Assembly: GCA_021816505.1 (NCBI GenBank)
Contig: JAKAXS010000065.1
Coordinates: forward strand, 1-10,377
Source of the DNA: Pseudomonadota bacterium
GTDB taxonomy: Bacteria; Pseudomonadota; Alphaproteobacteria; Rhizobiales; Hyphomicrobiaceae
DNA: 10,377 bases
Direction of reading: 5' to 3'
This document shows, one piece after another, positions 1 through 6,884 of this stretch. The notes beneath the pieces were generated by a model, which saw only the letters and a program-made list of their open reading frames with translations, did no database searches and had not been told where the DNA came from. The stretch's first letter is position 1; every line of letters begins with the position of its first letter. The translations under genes were made by a program, and so were the position numbers.

Positions 1-1226
1 CCAGCACCGCAACTCTTGCGCATGAGTTCCGCGATGCGCAGTGGATCGATTTCCTGACGCTCGACAGCCACCTGTTCTTGTTCTTCCCGACGTTCGGCAT
101 CGTGGCACTCGCTGCCTTCTACCTTCCGGCCTGCGCGTTCGTGGACCTCTATTGGCGCCACGTTCGCTTCGGGCGCGTGCGCTTCGTCATCGGCCTCGCG
201 GTGTTGACGGCCCTGTCGGTTCTCATCGCCAGCTTCATATTGGCCAGCCCCAAGCGGTCGGGTTGGGATGTAGCCCCGCAGACATTGCTTGCGGACCGCG
301 GCGAGCCGGCGAACTGCGGCCTGCCGGGATCGACGGCCGGCGTGTGTCAGCGCATGCCGTACCTGGAGGCGCTCAACAACCTGCGCACGGTGAGCCGCGG
401 CCGCATCGGACTGGCGGACTTCGCGCGGGATTGCCGTGTCGATCCTCTCGTCGAGAAGACGCCGGACACGAGTGGCCGTTTCTGTTTCGCATCGACGCCG
501 CTCTCGGCGAAGCCCGTGCTTCAGACCGACGCCGAATGCTGTCAGGCGCAGGCCCGGCTGGAAGGTTTCGTCAATGCCTCGTTCGCGCAGCCGGAACGCA
601 GATCGCTGACCCATCAGGTTCATAGCTGGCTATTGCCGCTGAAGATCCTCTTCCTCCTGATCCTCCTGGCCATCAGCCTGCTGCTGGCCGTGCGCTTCCG
701 CAGCGTGGAGACGCACTATCGGCGACAGATCGGCCGCATCGAACGCGGGCTCGTGATCGGCGCGGCGGCGGCGATGTTCTTCCCGTTCATGTCGCAAGGC
801 TTCCTGGAATCGACCGGTGCGCTTGTCGGTGTGAATGCGCGCGGCACCTTCAGCACGATCGTGCCGATCCTCAGCATCGTGTTCGGTGCCTGGCTGTTGC
901 TGATCGTGTTCTATTTCTACCGGCGTCGCGACAAGCAGCTCGAACTCATCGGCAAGCTGGGTGGTGCCGTAGCCGGTGCGTTCGCGGCGATGAAGTACAA
1001 CATCATCGCATCGATCTTCGTGCGGTTCCTAGGCTCAGGCGCGAGCCTTTACATGATCGGTGCGTTGATCGCGCTCAGCGTTGCGGCACTCGTCGCCGTC
1101 GCGTGGCCGAGCAAAGCACTCGCCGATCTGGACGACGCCGGCGCCGCTCCCGACCCGGTCGTAGACGATCAGGACCTCGAAACTCAGTCGGCTCTGGGGA
1201 TCGAAGACGCTGTTCCGCAGCGCTAG
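1..1226 (+). CDS. Multi-pass membrane protein with cysteine-rich loop, 5' end outside window
   Basis: I do not recognise this protein and assign no function. The reading frame is open from the left edge (first full codon at 3) to a TAG at 1224-1226, giving 407 visible residues, so the true start lies upstream; the TTG at 78 falls inside a hydrophobic helix and is not a credible start. About seven hydrophobic segments are visible, at roughly residues 24-50, 61-81, 209-230, 250-268, 283-305, 321-343 and 347-368. Between the second and third lies a hydrophilic loop of about 127 residues carrying six cysteines (105, 115, 144, 161, 179, 180), an even number that would allow three disulfides if the loop faces the periplasm. 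A basic stretch (FYRRRDKQ) follows segment five. The C-terminal 35 or so residues are acidic and probably cytoplasmic. It converges with the small exported-protein gene. Confidence is high that it is coding and low for topology. Confidence 0.8.
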   Translation, partial: STATLAHEFRDAQWIDFLTLDSHLFLFFPTFGIVALAAFYLPACAFVDLYWRHVRFGRVRFVIGLAVLTALSVLIASFILASPKRSGWDVAPQTLLADRGEPANCGLPGSTAGVCQRMPYLEALNNLRTVSRGRIGLADFARDCRVDPLVEKTPDTSGRFCFASTPLSAKPVLQTDAECCQAQARLEGFVNASFAQPERRSLTHQVHSWLLPLKILFLLILLAISLLLAVRFRSVETHYRRQIGRIERGLVIGAAAAMFFPFMSQGFLESTGALVGVNARGTFSTIVPILSIVFGAWLLLIVFYFYRRRDKQLELIGKLGGAVAGAFAAMKYNIIASIFVRFLGSGASLYMIGALIALSVAALVAVAWPSKALADLDDAGAAPDPVVDDQDLETQSALGIEDAVPQR

Positions 1227-1239
1227 AGTGCTTGAAGCT

Positions 1240-1276
1240 AGAGCTTTCCGCGGTTCAACGAAGAGCGGAAAGCGCT
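1240..1276. terminator. Palindrome between convergent genes, possible bidirectional terminator
   Basis: GCTTTCCGC at 1243-1251 is the exact reverse complement of GCGGAAAGC at 1265-1273, giving a 9-bp stem with a 13-base loop. Two more pairs form after one mismatch (1240-1241 with 1275-1276). It begins 14 bases after the stop of the membrane-protein gene and ends just before the stop of the opposing small gene, so either transcript could use it. No run of T follows on either strand, so intrinsic termination is not certain. The CTAGAG...TTTCCGC...GGTTCAAC wording resembles dispersed intergenic palindromes that I recall from Hyphomicrobiales genomes; that resemblance is from memory. Confidence 0.45.
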
Positions 1277-1282
1277 GGGGTC

Positions 1283-1522
1283 TCAACGCGCCCGGCGGCG
1301 GCGTTCGGTGTGGCTGCTGTGGCGCCGGTCCCTGCGTTCACAAAACGCGCTGCGCGTGCCGCTCAAGCAGCCGTAACGGTCGAGCAGTTCGGCGTCGCGC
1401 TCGCTGACGGGGCCGCCAGCGCGGGCGTTCGCCCGGGCCGATTCCAGTTCCCAATAGCTGTCGGCTTGCGCCGGCAGGCTGGCTGCCGCGACGAGCGCCA
1501 GCGCCATTACGAATCTTACCAT
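1283..1522 (-). CDS. Small exported protein with two cysteines and a basic tail
   Basis: This is a 79-residue hypothetical protein of unknown function. The frame is open further upstream, but ATG 1522 is chosen because AGGAG sits about 8 bases ahead of it and because the protein then begins with a clean signal peptide: a basic N-terminus, a hydrophobic core (FVMALALVAAASL) and an AQA cleavage site after residue 20. The mature part is about 59 residues, with a charged region (ELESARANARAGGPVSERDA), a short segment with two cysteines (C52 and C61, nine residues apart) and a tail very rich in arginine. The cysteines could form one disulfide after export. The signal peptide suggests a periplasmic location. 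It lies downstream of the gltA hairpin and probably has its own promoter. The good ribosome-binding site and signal peptide make it likely real. Confidence 0.72.
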   Translation of the reverse strand: MVRFVMALALVAAASLPAQADSYWELESARANARAGGPVSERDAELLDRYGCLSGTRSAFCERRDRRHSSHTERRRRAR

Positions 1523-1580
1523 TTGTGTACTCCTCGACGACTGCTCGGCCTGTGCCGGCGTCTTGGACGTGATCTCAATC

Positions 1581-1618
1581 GTCTTACTATATACGGGAAC
1601 GGCGGCACTTGGTTTCAA
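1581..1618 (-). promoter_or_regulatory. Possible promoter of the small exported-protein gene
   Basis: Reading the minus strand, TTGAAA (1618-1613) is followed after 19 bases by TATATA, which itself overlaps TATAGT. The hexamers resemble a sigma-70 -35 and -10, but the spacer is longer than the ideal 17. The -35-like element lies inside the loop region of the hairpin assigned to gltA, so terminator and promoter would overlap. Weak evidence only. Confidence 0.25.
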
Positions 1619-1630
1619 CCAGTGCCGCCG
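1600..1630 (-). terminator. Strong hairpin downstream of gltA
   Basis: CGGCGGCACT (1600-1609) pairs perfectly with AGTGCCGCCG (1621-1630), and GGT/ACC extends the stem past a single bulged T, leaving a very small loop. On the minus strand the hairpin starts 34 bases after the gltA stop codon. The GC-rich 10-bp stem fits a terminator, but no T-rich tract follows on the gltA strand, so it may instead protect the 3' end of the message or need Rho. Confidence 0.6.
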
Positions 1631-1664
1631 AAATTAAGACGTTTGGCACGTTTGGCGGTGGCCC

Positions 1665-2972
1665 TTATTTCGGGAAATCGCGGCGGGCCGGACCGATGTA
1701 CAGCTGGCGCGGACGACCGATACGCTGCTCAGGGTCTTCGATCATCTCTTTCCATTGTGCGGTCCAGCCAATCGTACGGGCGACGGCGAACAGCACCGTG
1801 AACATCGACGTCGGGAAGCCCATCGCGCGCAGCGTGATGCCCGAATAGAAATCGATGTTGGGATAAAGCTTCTTCTCGACGAAGTAGGGATCCTGAAGCG
1901 CGATCTTTTCAAGCTCGATAGCGACCTTCAGCAACGGATCGTTATGCAGGCCGAGCGCATCGAGCACTTCGTGGCAGGTCTTCTGCATCACCTTGGCGCG
2001 CGGATCGTAGTTCTTGTAGACGCGGTGCCCGAAGCCCATCAGGCGGAAGCCGGAAGACTTGTCCTTTGCCTTGGCGATGAACTCGGGGATGCGATCGACC
2101 GAGCCGATCTCCTCCAGCATGTTGAGGGCCGCTTCGTTGGCTCCACCGTGAGCCGGGCCCCATAGACATGCGATGCCGGCGGCGACGCAGGCGAACGGGT
2201 TGGCGCCGGAGGAACCGGCGAGGCGGACCGTAGACGTCGACGCGTTCTGCTCATGGTCGGCGTGCAGGATGAAGATGCGGTCGAGCGCGCGCGCGAGAAC
2301 CGGGTTCACGATGTAGGGCTCGCACGGAACGGCGAAGCACATCTGCAGGAAGTTCGACGCGTAATCGAGATCGTTGCGCGGATAGATGAATGGCTGGCCG
2401 ATCGAGTACTTGTAGGCCATCGCGGCGATCGTCGGCATCTTGGCGATCATGCGGTGGACCGCGATCATGCGCTGGCCGGGATCGGAGATGTCGGTCGAGT
2501 CGTGATAGAACGCGGAGAGAGCGCCCACGACGCCGACCATGACGGCCATCGGATGCGCGTCCCGGCGGAAGCCGGTGTAGAAGCGCGTCATCTGCTCGTG
2601 CACCATGGTGTGGTTCACGATCGTCTTGCGGAACGCGACGAACTGCTCGTTGGTCGGCAGCTCTCCGTGCAAGAGCAGGTAGCAGGTGGCGAGAAAGTCG
2701 GAGTTCTCGGCCAGTTGATCGATTGGGTAGCCGCGATAGAGCAGCACGCCCTCGTCGCCGTCGATGTAGGTGATCCTGGACGCGCAGTTTGCCGTGGACG
2801 TGAAGCCGGGGTCGTAGGTGAAGCACCCCGTGTCCTTGTAGAGCTTGCTGATGTCCATCACGTCGGGGCCGATCGTGCCCGACCGGACAGGGAACTGCGA
2901 TGATTGCTCGCCGAACTTCAACTCGGCGGGGCCCCGCGGGGCGGCCGTCACGCTTTTTTCCTGAACGGTCAT
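1665..2972 (-). CDS. gltA: Citrate synthase, type II
   Basis: This enzyme condenses acetyl-CoA with oxaloacetate to give citrate, the entry step of the TCA cycle (EC 2.3.3.1), in the cytoplasm. The protein is 435 residues, close to the usual length of the hexameric type II enzymes. The three catalytic residues are in their family motifs: His275 in GPAHGGANEA, His316 in GFGHRVYKNYDPRA and Asp374 in PNIDFYSG. The N-terminal small beta domain typical of the bacterial long form is present (residues about 15-70, with the GPDVMDI and FTYDPGF segments). ATG 2972 is supported by a GAGGA-type ribosome-binding site about 8 bases upstream. It lies downstream of gltX on the same strand, separated by 146 bases that hold a promoter-like sequence, and is followed by a strong hairpin, so it is probably often transcribed alone. 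No key residue is missing. Confidence 0.97.
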   Translation of the reverse strand: MTVQEKSVTAAPRGPAELKFGEQSSQFPVRSGTIGPDVMDISKLYKDTGCFTYDPGFTSTANCASRITYIDGDEGVLLYRGYPIDQLAENSDFLATCYLLLHGELPTNEQFVAFRKTIVNHTMVHEQMTRFYTGFRRDAHPMAVMVGVVGALSAFYHDSTDISDPGQRMIAVHRMIAKMPTIAAMAYKYSIGQPFIYPRNDLDYASNFLQMCFAVPCEPYIVNPVLARALDRIFILHADHEQNASTSTVRLAGSSGANPFACVAAGIACLWGPAHGGANEAALNMLEEIGSVDRIPEFIAKAKDKSSGFRLMGFGHRVYKNYDPRAKVMQKTCHEVLDALGLHNDPLLKVAIELEKIALQDPYFVEKKLYPNIDFYSGITLRAMGFPTSMFTVLFAVARTIGWTAQWKEMIEDPEQRIGRPRQLYIGPARRDFPK

Positions 2973-3024
2973 TGTAGCTATCCTCTTCGTTCCGGGTCGG
3001 ACGAATTGTGCAGTGCGTCAAATC

Positions 3025-3053
3025 ACTATCGCATCCGCGCGCGGTATCGCCAA
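3025..3053 (-). promoter_or_regulatory. Possible gltA promoter
   Basis: On the minus strand TTGGCG (3053-3048) and GATAGT (3030-3025) are separated by exactly 17 bases. Each matches four of six sigma-70 consensus positions. Transcription would start near 3018 and give a leader of about 46 bases before the gltA ATG. The match is by eye and imperfect. Confidence 0.35.
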
Positions 3054-3096
3054 GCTGCGCCTTGGTAGAATTTTGAGCATTGGACGCGTTCTGAAT

Positions 3097-3132
3097 AGGC
3101 GGCCAACCTTGTCCGGAGTTATCCGGCCGCCT
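3097..3132 (-). terminator. Dyad spanning the gltX stop codon
   Basis: AGGCGGCC (3097-3104) is the exact reverse complement of GGCCGCCT (3125-3132), an 8-bp GC-rich stem around a 20-base loop. The gltX stop codon (3119-3121) lies in the loop and the last three sense codons contribute to one arm. It could act as a weak terminator or 3'-end structure for gltX. The long loop and the lack of a T tract keep confidence low. Confidence 0.3.
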
Positions 3133-4564
3133 GATCGCGCAACCGGGCCAGGGATTCGTCGCGCCCGAGCACTTCCATCACGTCGAAGACGGGTGGTGAC
3201 ACGGAACGTCCGGTTAGAGCCGCACGCAACGGCTGCGCGACCTTGCCCAGTTTTGCGCCGGTCTCTTCGGCGAAGGCCTTTACGTCCGCTTCCAGCCCCG
3301 CGGCTGCCCAATCGCTGCGTGCCTCAAGGCGGCTGACGAGTGCGGCGAGGATCGCGCGTGCATCCGCGTCGAGCAGCTTCTGCGCCTTGTCGTCAAGGGC
3401 GAGCGGCCGCGCGGCGTGGATGTAGGCCGCGCCGTCGATCAGCTCGATCAGCGTCTTGGCGCGATCCTTGAGCCCGGGCATCGCAATCTTGAGCTTCGTC
3501 CAACCTTCGTTCTCGTCGAGCTTCGAGGCGACGGCCGTGCCGCCCTCGATATGCGGCAGCAAGGCACGGATGCGTTCGACAAGTTCGCCGTCGTCGGCCG
3601 AGCGGATGTAGGTGCCGTTCAGCGCTTCGAGCTTCTTGAAATCGAAACGTGCCGCGCTCTTGCCGACGCCCGTTACGTCGAACCATTCGACAAGTTGCGC
3701 AGTCGAAATGATTTCGTCGTCGCCGTGACTCCAGCCGAGGCGGGCGAGATAGTTGCGCAGGGCGGCGGGCAGGTAGCCCATGTCGCGATAAGCTTCCACC
3801 GCCAGCGCGCCGTGGCGCTTGGACAGCTTGGCGCCATCGGCCCCGTGGATCAGCGGCACGTGCGAGAACTCCGGAATGGCCCAGCTCATCGCCTTGTAGA
3901 TCTGCTGCTGGCGCGCGGTGTTCGTCAGGTGGTCGACGCCGCGGATGACGTGGGTCACTCCCATGTCGTGATCGTCGACGACGACGGCGAGATTGTAGGT
4001 GGGGTTGCCGTCGGAACGCAGGATGATCAGGTCGTCGAGGTCCTTGTTGGGGAACGTCACCGTGCCTTGCACGTGATCGGCGACCACCGTTTCGCCGTCG
4101 CGTGGGGCCTTGAGCCGCAGCGCGTGAGGCACGCCTGCGGGCGCCTCGGCGGGATCGCGGTCGCGCCATGGCGAGCGGATGGTGAGCGGACGCTTCTCGG
4201 CCTCGGCCGCCGCGCGCATGGCGTCGAGTTCTTCCTTGGTCAGGTAGCACTTGTAGGCGTTGCCGCCCGCCAGCATCGCTTCGGCCACCTCGCGATGACG
4301 CGCGGCGCGCGAAAACTGCGAGACCGGCTCGCCATCCCAATCGAGTTCCAGCCACCGCATGCCGTTCAGGATCGCGTCGACGGCCTCTGCGTTGTTGCGC
4401 TCGCGGTCCGTATCCTCGATGCGCAGCAGGAACTTGCCGCCGCGGCCCCGGGCGTAGAGCCAGTTGAACAGGGCCGTGCGGGCACCGCCGATGTGCAGGT
4501 AGCCGGTGGGTGAAGGCGCAAAACGGACGACGGGGGCGCCGCTCGAGGTCGTGGCGTCGGTCAT
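3119..4564 (-). CDS. gltX: Glutamate--tRNA ligase
   Basis: This cytoplasmic class I aminoacyl-tRNA synthetase attaches glutamate to tRNA-Glu (EC 6.1.1.17). The 481-residue length fits the family. The signature motifs are visible: FAPSPTGYLHIGG (residues 15-27, HIGG standing for HIGH) and KLSKRHG (246-252, the KMSKS-type loop). The Rossmann catalytic domain fills roughly residues 10-320, with the RIEDTDRER and RGVDHLTNTARQ blocks, and a helical anticodon-binding domain follows to the end, including GKVAQPLRAALTG. In E. coli GluRS a zinc ion is held by a CxC pair in this region; here the equivalent stretch reads KCYLTKEEL with only one cysteine (106), so zinc is probably absent. Alphaproteobacteria often carry two gltX paralogues and may charge tRNA-Gln with Glu before amidation; which role this copy has cannot be read here. 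Ribosome-binding site is weak (AGAAAG). Divergent from comEC. Confidence 0.96.
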   Translation of the reverse strand: MTDATTSSGAPVVRFAPSPTGYLHIGGARTALFNWLYARGRGGKFLLRIEDTDRERNNAEAVDAILNGMRWLELDWDGEPVSQFSRAARHREVAEAMLAGGNAYKCYLTKEELDAMRAAAEAEKRPLTIRSPWRDRDPAEAPAGVPHALRLKAPRDGETVVADHVQGTVTFPNKDLDDLIILRSDGNPTYNLAVVVDDHDMGVTHVIRGVDHLTNTARQQQIYKAMSWAIPEFSHVPLIHGADGAKLSKRHGALAVEAYRDMGYLPAALRNYLARLGWSHGDDEIISTAQLVEWFDVTGVGKSAARFDFKKLEALNGTYIRSADDGELVERIRALLPHIEGGTAVASKLDENEGWTKLKIAMPGLKDRAKTLIELIDGAAYIHAARPLALDDKAQKLLDADARAILAALVSRLEARSDWAAAGLEADVKAFAEETGAKLGKVAQPLRAALTGRSVSPPVFDVMEVLGRDESLARLRDQAAG

Positions 4565-4670
4565 GATGACTTTCTATTCGTTTCTGTACGGAGCGCTGCT
4601 GCGCCGATGTTGTCCGGCGTGTAGCATAGGCGGCGAAAACGGGTAAGGGCCGGATTGGCGCGAATTCAGT

Positions 4671-6881
4671 ATGCAGGCGAGTGGGTTCGGCGTTCGAAAT
4701 GCCTTGGAGGCGCAGCGCGAGCACTGGTTTGTGTTCCAGCCGGTGCTGTTGGGCGTCGGGATCGGCCTCTACTTCGCGCTGCCGCAGGAGCCACCTCTGG
4801 TGCTCGTCACGCTCGCGGCGGCCTTCGCGGGGCTGGCCTATGCGGGCTCACGCGGAGCGCTCGCGATCCTGCTCGGCGTGACGTTCGTGGTCGCGGTCGG
4901 GCTGGCCTTGGCCAAGGCGCGGACGGAATGGGTGCGTGCGCCGGTGTTGGAGAAACGCGTCGGCCCGGCGGAGGTGCGCGGCTACGTCGTTCTGGTCGAG
5001 CCGATGGCCAAGCGCGGTCAGCGCTTGACGTTGGACGTGACCGGCATCGAGGGCATGCCGCCGGATAAGCAGCCAGTTCGCGTACGCATTCGCGCGATGA
5101 CGCCTCTGGCCGGCCTCAAGCCGGGTGATGCCGTGCGTGTCCGCGCGACGCTCGCTCCGCCGGCGGGTCCGGCATTGCCTGCAGGATACGACTTCGCGCG
5201 AACCGCCTGGTACGCCAGCCTGGGCGGTGTGGGTTACAGCCTGTCGGTGCCGCAGATGGACACGGAAGCACAACCGGCACCCTGGCCGCTGCGCGCGTCC
5301 GCCGCGATTGCGCGCGTGCGCCAGGCGATCGGGGCGCGCATCCTCGCTGCCGTGCCCGGTGAAGCAGGCGCCATTGCCAACGCCCTGATCACGGGCGAGC
5401 GCGGCGGCATCTCGGAGGCGACCAACGACGCTTTTCGTGACGCCGGGATCTATCACATCCTGTCGATCTCCGGCCTGCACATGGTGATCATGGCAGGTGC
5501 CGTGTTCTTCGCCGTGCGGCTGTTGCTGGCATCTTTTCCGTCGATTGCGTTGCGCTATCCCATCAAGAAGTGGGCGGCCGTCGCTGCGGCGCTGGCGGCG
5601 CTGGGCTACCTGCTGATTTCGGGCTCGGCGTTCGCCACCGTGCGCTCCTACATCATGATCTCGATCATGTTCCTCGCGGTGCTGATGGACCGGCCGGCGC
5701 TGGCCATGCGCAACGTCGCGCTGTCGGCGCTCGTGATCCTCGTGATTTACCCCGAGAGCCTGCTCGACGTCGGATTCCAGATGTCGTTCGCAGCCGTCGT
5801 CGCGCTCGTCGCGGCCTACGAGTTCGTCAACGAGAACCGCAAGTTCGCAGCTGCGTGGCGGCGCAGCGTGCTCGGCCGGGCGGCGATGTTCTTCGGCGGG
5901 ATCACGCTGTCCACGATCGTGGCAGGCGTGGCCGTCGCGCCGTTCGCGGCGTACCACTTCCACACCAGTCAGCAGTTCGCGGTGCTGGCGAACCTGATGA
6001 GCATTCCGATCTGCAACTTCATCGTCATGCCGGCGGCGCTGTTGGCGCTGTTGCTCATGCCGCTGGGGCTGGAGTGGATCGCGCTCTCCATCATGAGCTT
6101 TGGCATCGACGCGATGGTCTGGTGCGCGAAGTGGACGGCCGCGCTGCCCGGCGCGGTCGCGCATATTCGCGCCATTCCGCTGTCCGCCTTCCTGTTGATG
6201 GTGCTGGGCGGATTGTGGGTGGCTTTATGGCCCGCGCGCTCGCGCAGCCTCGGGTTTGCGGCCATCGCCGGTGGTTTGGCGCTCTCGCCCATGCTCGCGC
6301 GGCCGGACGTGTTGATCGGCCGCGACGGCGCGCTGGTCGCGGTCCGCGCGGGAGAGGAAGGTCGCTACACCGCTCTGGCGTCACGCAGCGCGAACTTCGA
6401 GTTGAAACGCTGGCTTGAGCATGACGGGGACCCGCGTGCAACGCGCGAGGCGACCTTTAGCGCCAAGACGCCGGGCGGCGTGCGCTGCGACAGCCTTGCC
6501 TGCAATGTCGCGGTGAAGGCTCGCACGGTGGCCGTCGTCCGTCATCCGGCTGCGCTGCGTGATGACTGCACACGGGCAGATATTCTGGTGCTGGATATTC
6601 CGCGGCCGAAAGGCTGCGACCGGCCGGGCACCGTGATCGATTTTCACGGGCTGCGCCGGCACGGCACGCATGCCGTCTATCTCGGCGAGGATGATGTGCG
6701 CGTCGAGACGGTTGCCCAGTATCGTGGCGACCGTCCCTGGTCAGCACCTCGGGCGCTGCCTGCGCCTCGCGTCGTCGAGCGTGCGGCCAGCCCTGCTGCC
6801 CGGACAAACGACGCCGCGCCCGACGCAGAACTCCGGCCGGAAGCGGAAGGCGACGACGACCCGAGGTTCGAGCAGGATTGA
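4671..6881 (+). CDS. comEC: ComEC/Rec2-family DNA uptake channel protein, without metallo-beta-lactamase domain
   Basis: ComEC forms the inner-membrane channel through which single-stranded DNA enters during natural transformation. This 736-residue protein shows, in order: two or three N-terminal membrane segments (about 20-82); an OB-fold-like DUF4131 region (about 99-190, with LKPGDAVRVRATL and the PAGYDFART block); and the Competence domain (about 230-520) with its hallmark NALITGERGGISEATNDAFR and YHILSISGLHMVIMAG, then ISGSAFATVRS and LLDVGFQMSF. The remaining 200 residues are soluble. They show no HxHxDH motif, so the metallo-beta-lactamase domain of Bacillus-type ComEC is absent, as is usual in alphaproteobacteria. 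Instead there is a domain with GRDGALVAVR, four cysteines (606, 611, 633, 649), CTRADILVLDIPRPKGC and VIDFHGLRRHGTHAVYL. The last 40 residues are low-complexity and acidic. ATG 4671 fits the family N-terminus although no clear Shine-Dalgarno is seen. A lone comEC is not proof of competence. Confidence 0.94.
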   Translation: MQASGFGVRNALEAQREHWFVFQPVLLGVGIGLYFALPQEPPLVLVTLAAAFAGLAYAGSRGALAILLGVTFVVAVGLALAKARTEWVRAPVLEKRVGPAEVRGYVVLVEPMAKRGQRLTLDVTGIEGMPPDKQPVRVRIRAMTPLAGLKPGDAVRVRATLAPPAGPALPAGYDFARTAWYASLGGVGYSLSVPQMDTEAQPAPWPLRASAAIARVRQAIGARILAAVPGEAGAIANALITGERGGISEATNDAFRDAGIYHILSISGLHMVIMAGAVFFAVRLLLASFPSIALRYPIKKWAAVAAALAALGYLLISGSAFATVRSYIMISIMFLAVLMDRPALAMRNVALSALVILVIYPESLLDVGFQMSFAAVVALVAAYEFVNENRKFAAAWRRSVLGRAAMFFGGITLSTIVAGVAVAPFAAYHFHTSQQFAVLANLMSIPICNFIVMPAALLALLLMPLGLEWIALSIMSFGIDAMVWCAKWTAALPGAVAHIRAIPLSAFLLMVLGGLWVALWPARSRSLGFAAIAGGLALSPMLARPDVLIGRDGALVAVRAGEEGRYTALASRSANFELKRWLEHDGDPRATREATFSAKTPGGVRCDSLACNVAVKARTVAVVRHPAALRDDCTRADILVLDIPRPKGCDRPGTVIDFHGLRRHGTHAVYLGEDDVRVETVAQYRGDRPWSAPRALPAPRVVERAASPAARTNDAAPDAELRPEAEGDDDPRFEQD

Positions 6882-6884
6882 CCG

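Noticed and set aside
78..80. TTG as the start of the left membrane-protein gene
   Set aside because: The frame is open to the window edge and the TTG lies within the first hydrophobic segment, so the gene is cut by the window.
3416..4513. 365-residue plus-strand frame opposite gltX
   Set aside because: Shadow of a clearly recognised gltX; no recognisable domain or start signal.
4565..4670. Divergent promoters between gltX and comEC
   Set aside because: They must exist nearby, but I found no -35/-10 pair with acceptable spacing on either strand, so none is called.
4848..6164. 438-residue minus-strand frame opposite comEC
   Set aside because: Arg/His/Gln-rich composition typical of the antisense shadow of a GC-rich gene; comEC on the other strand is certain.
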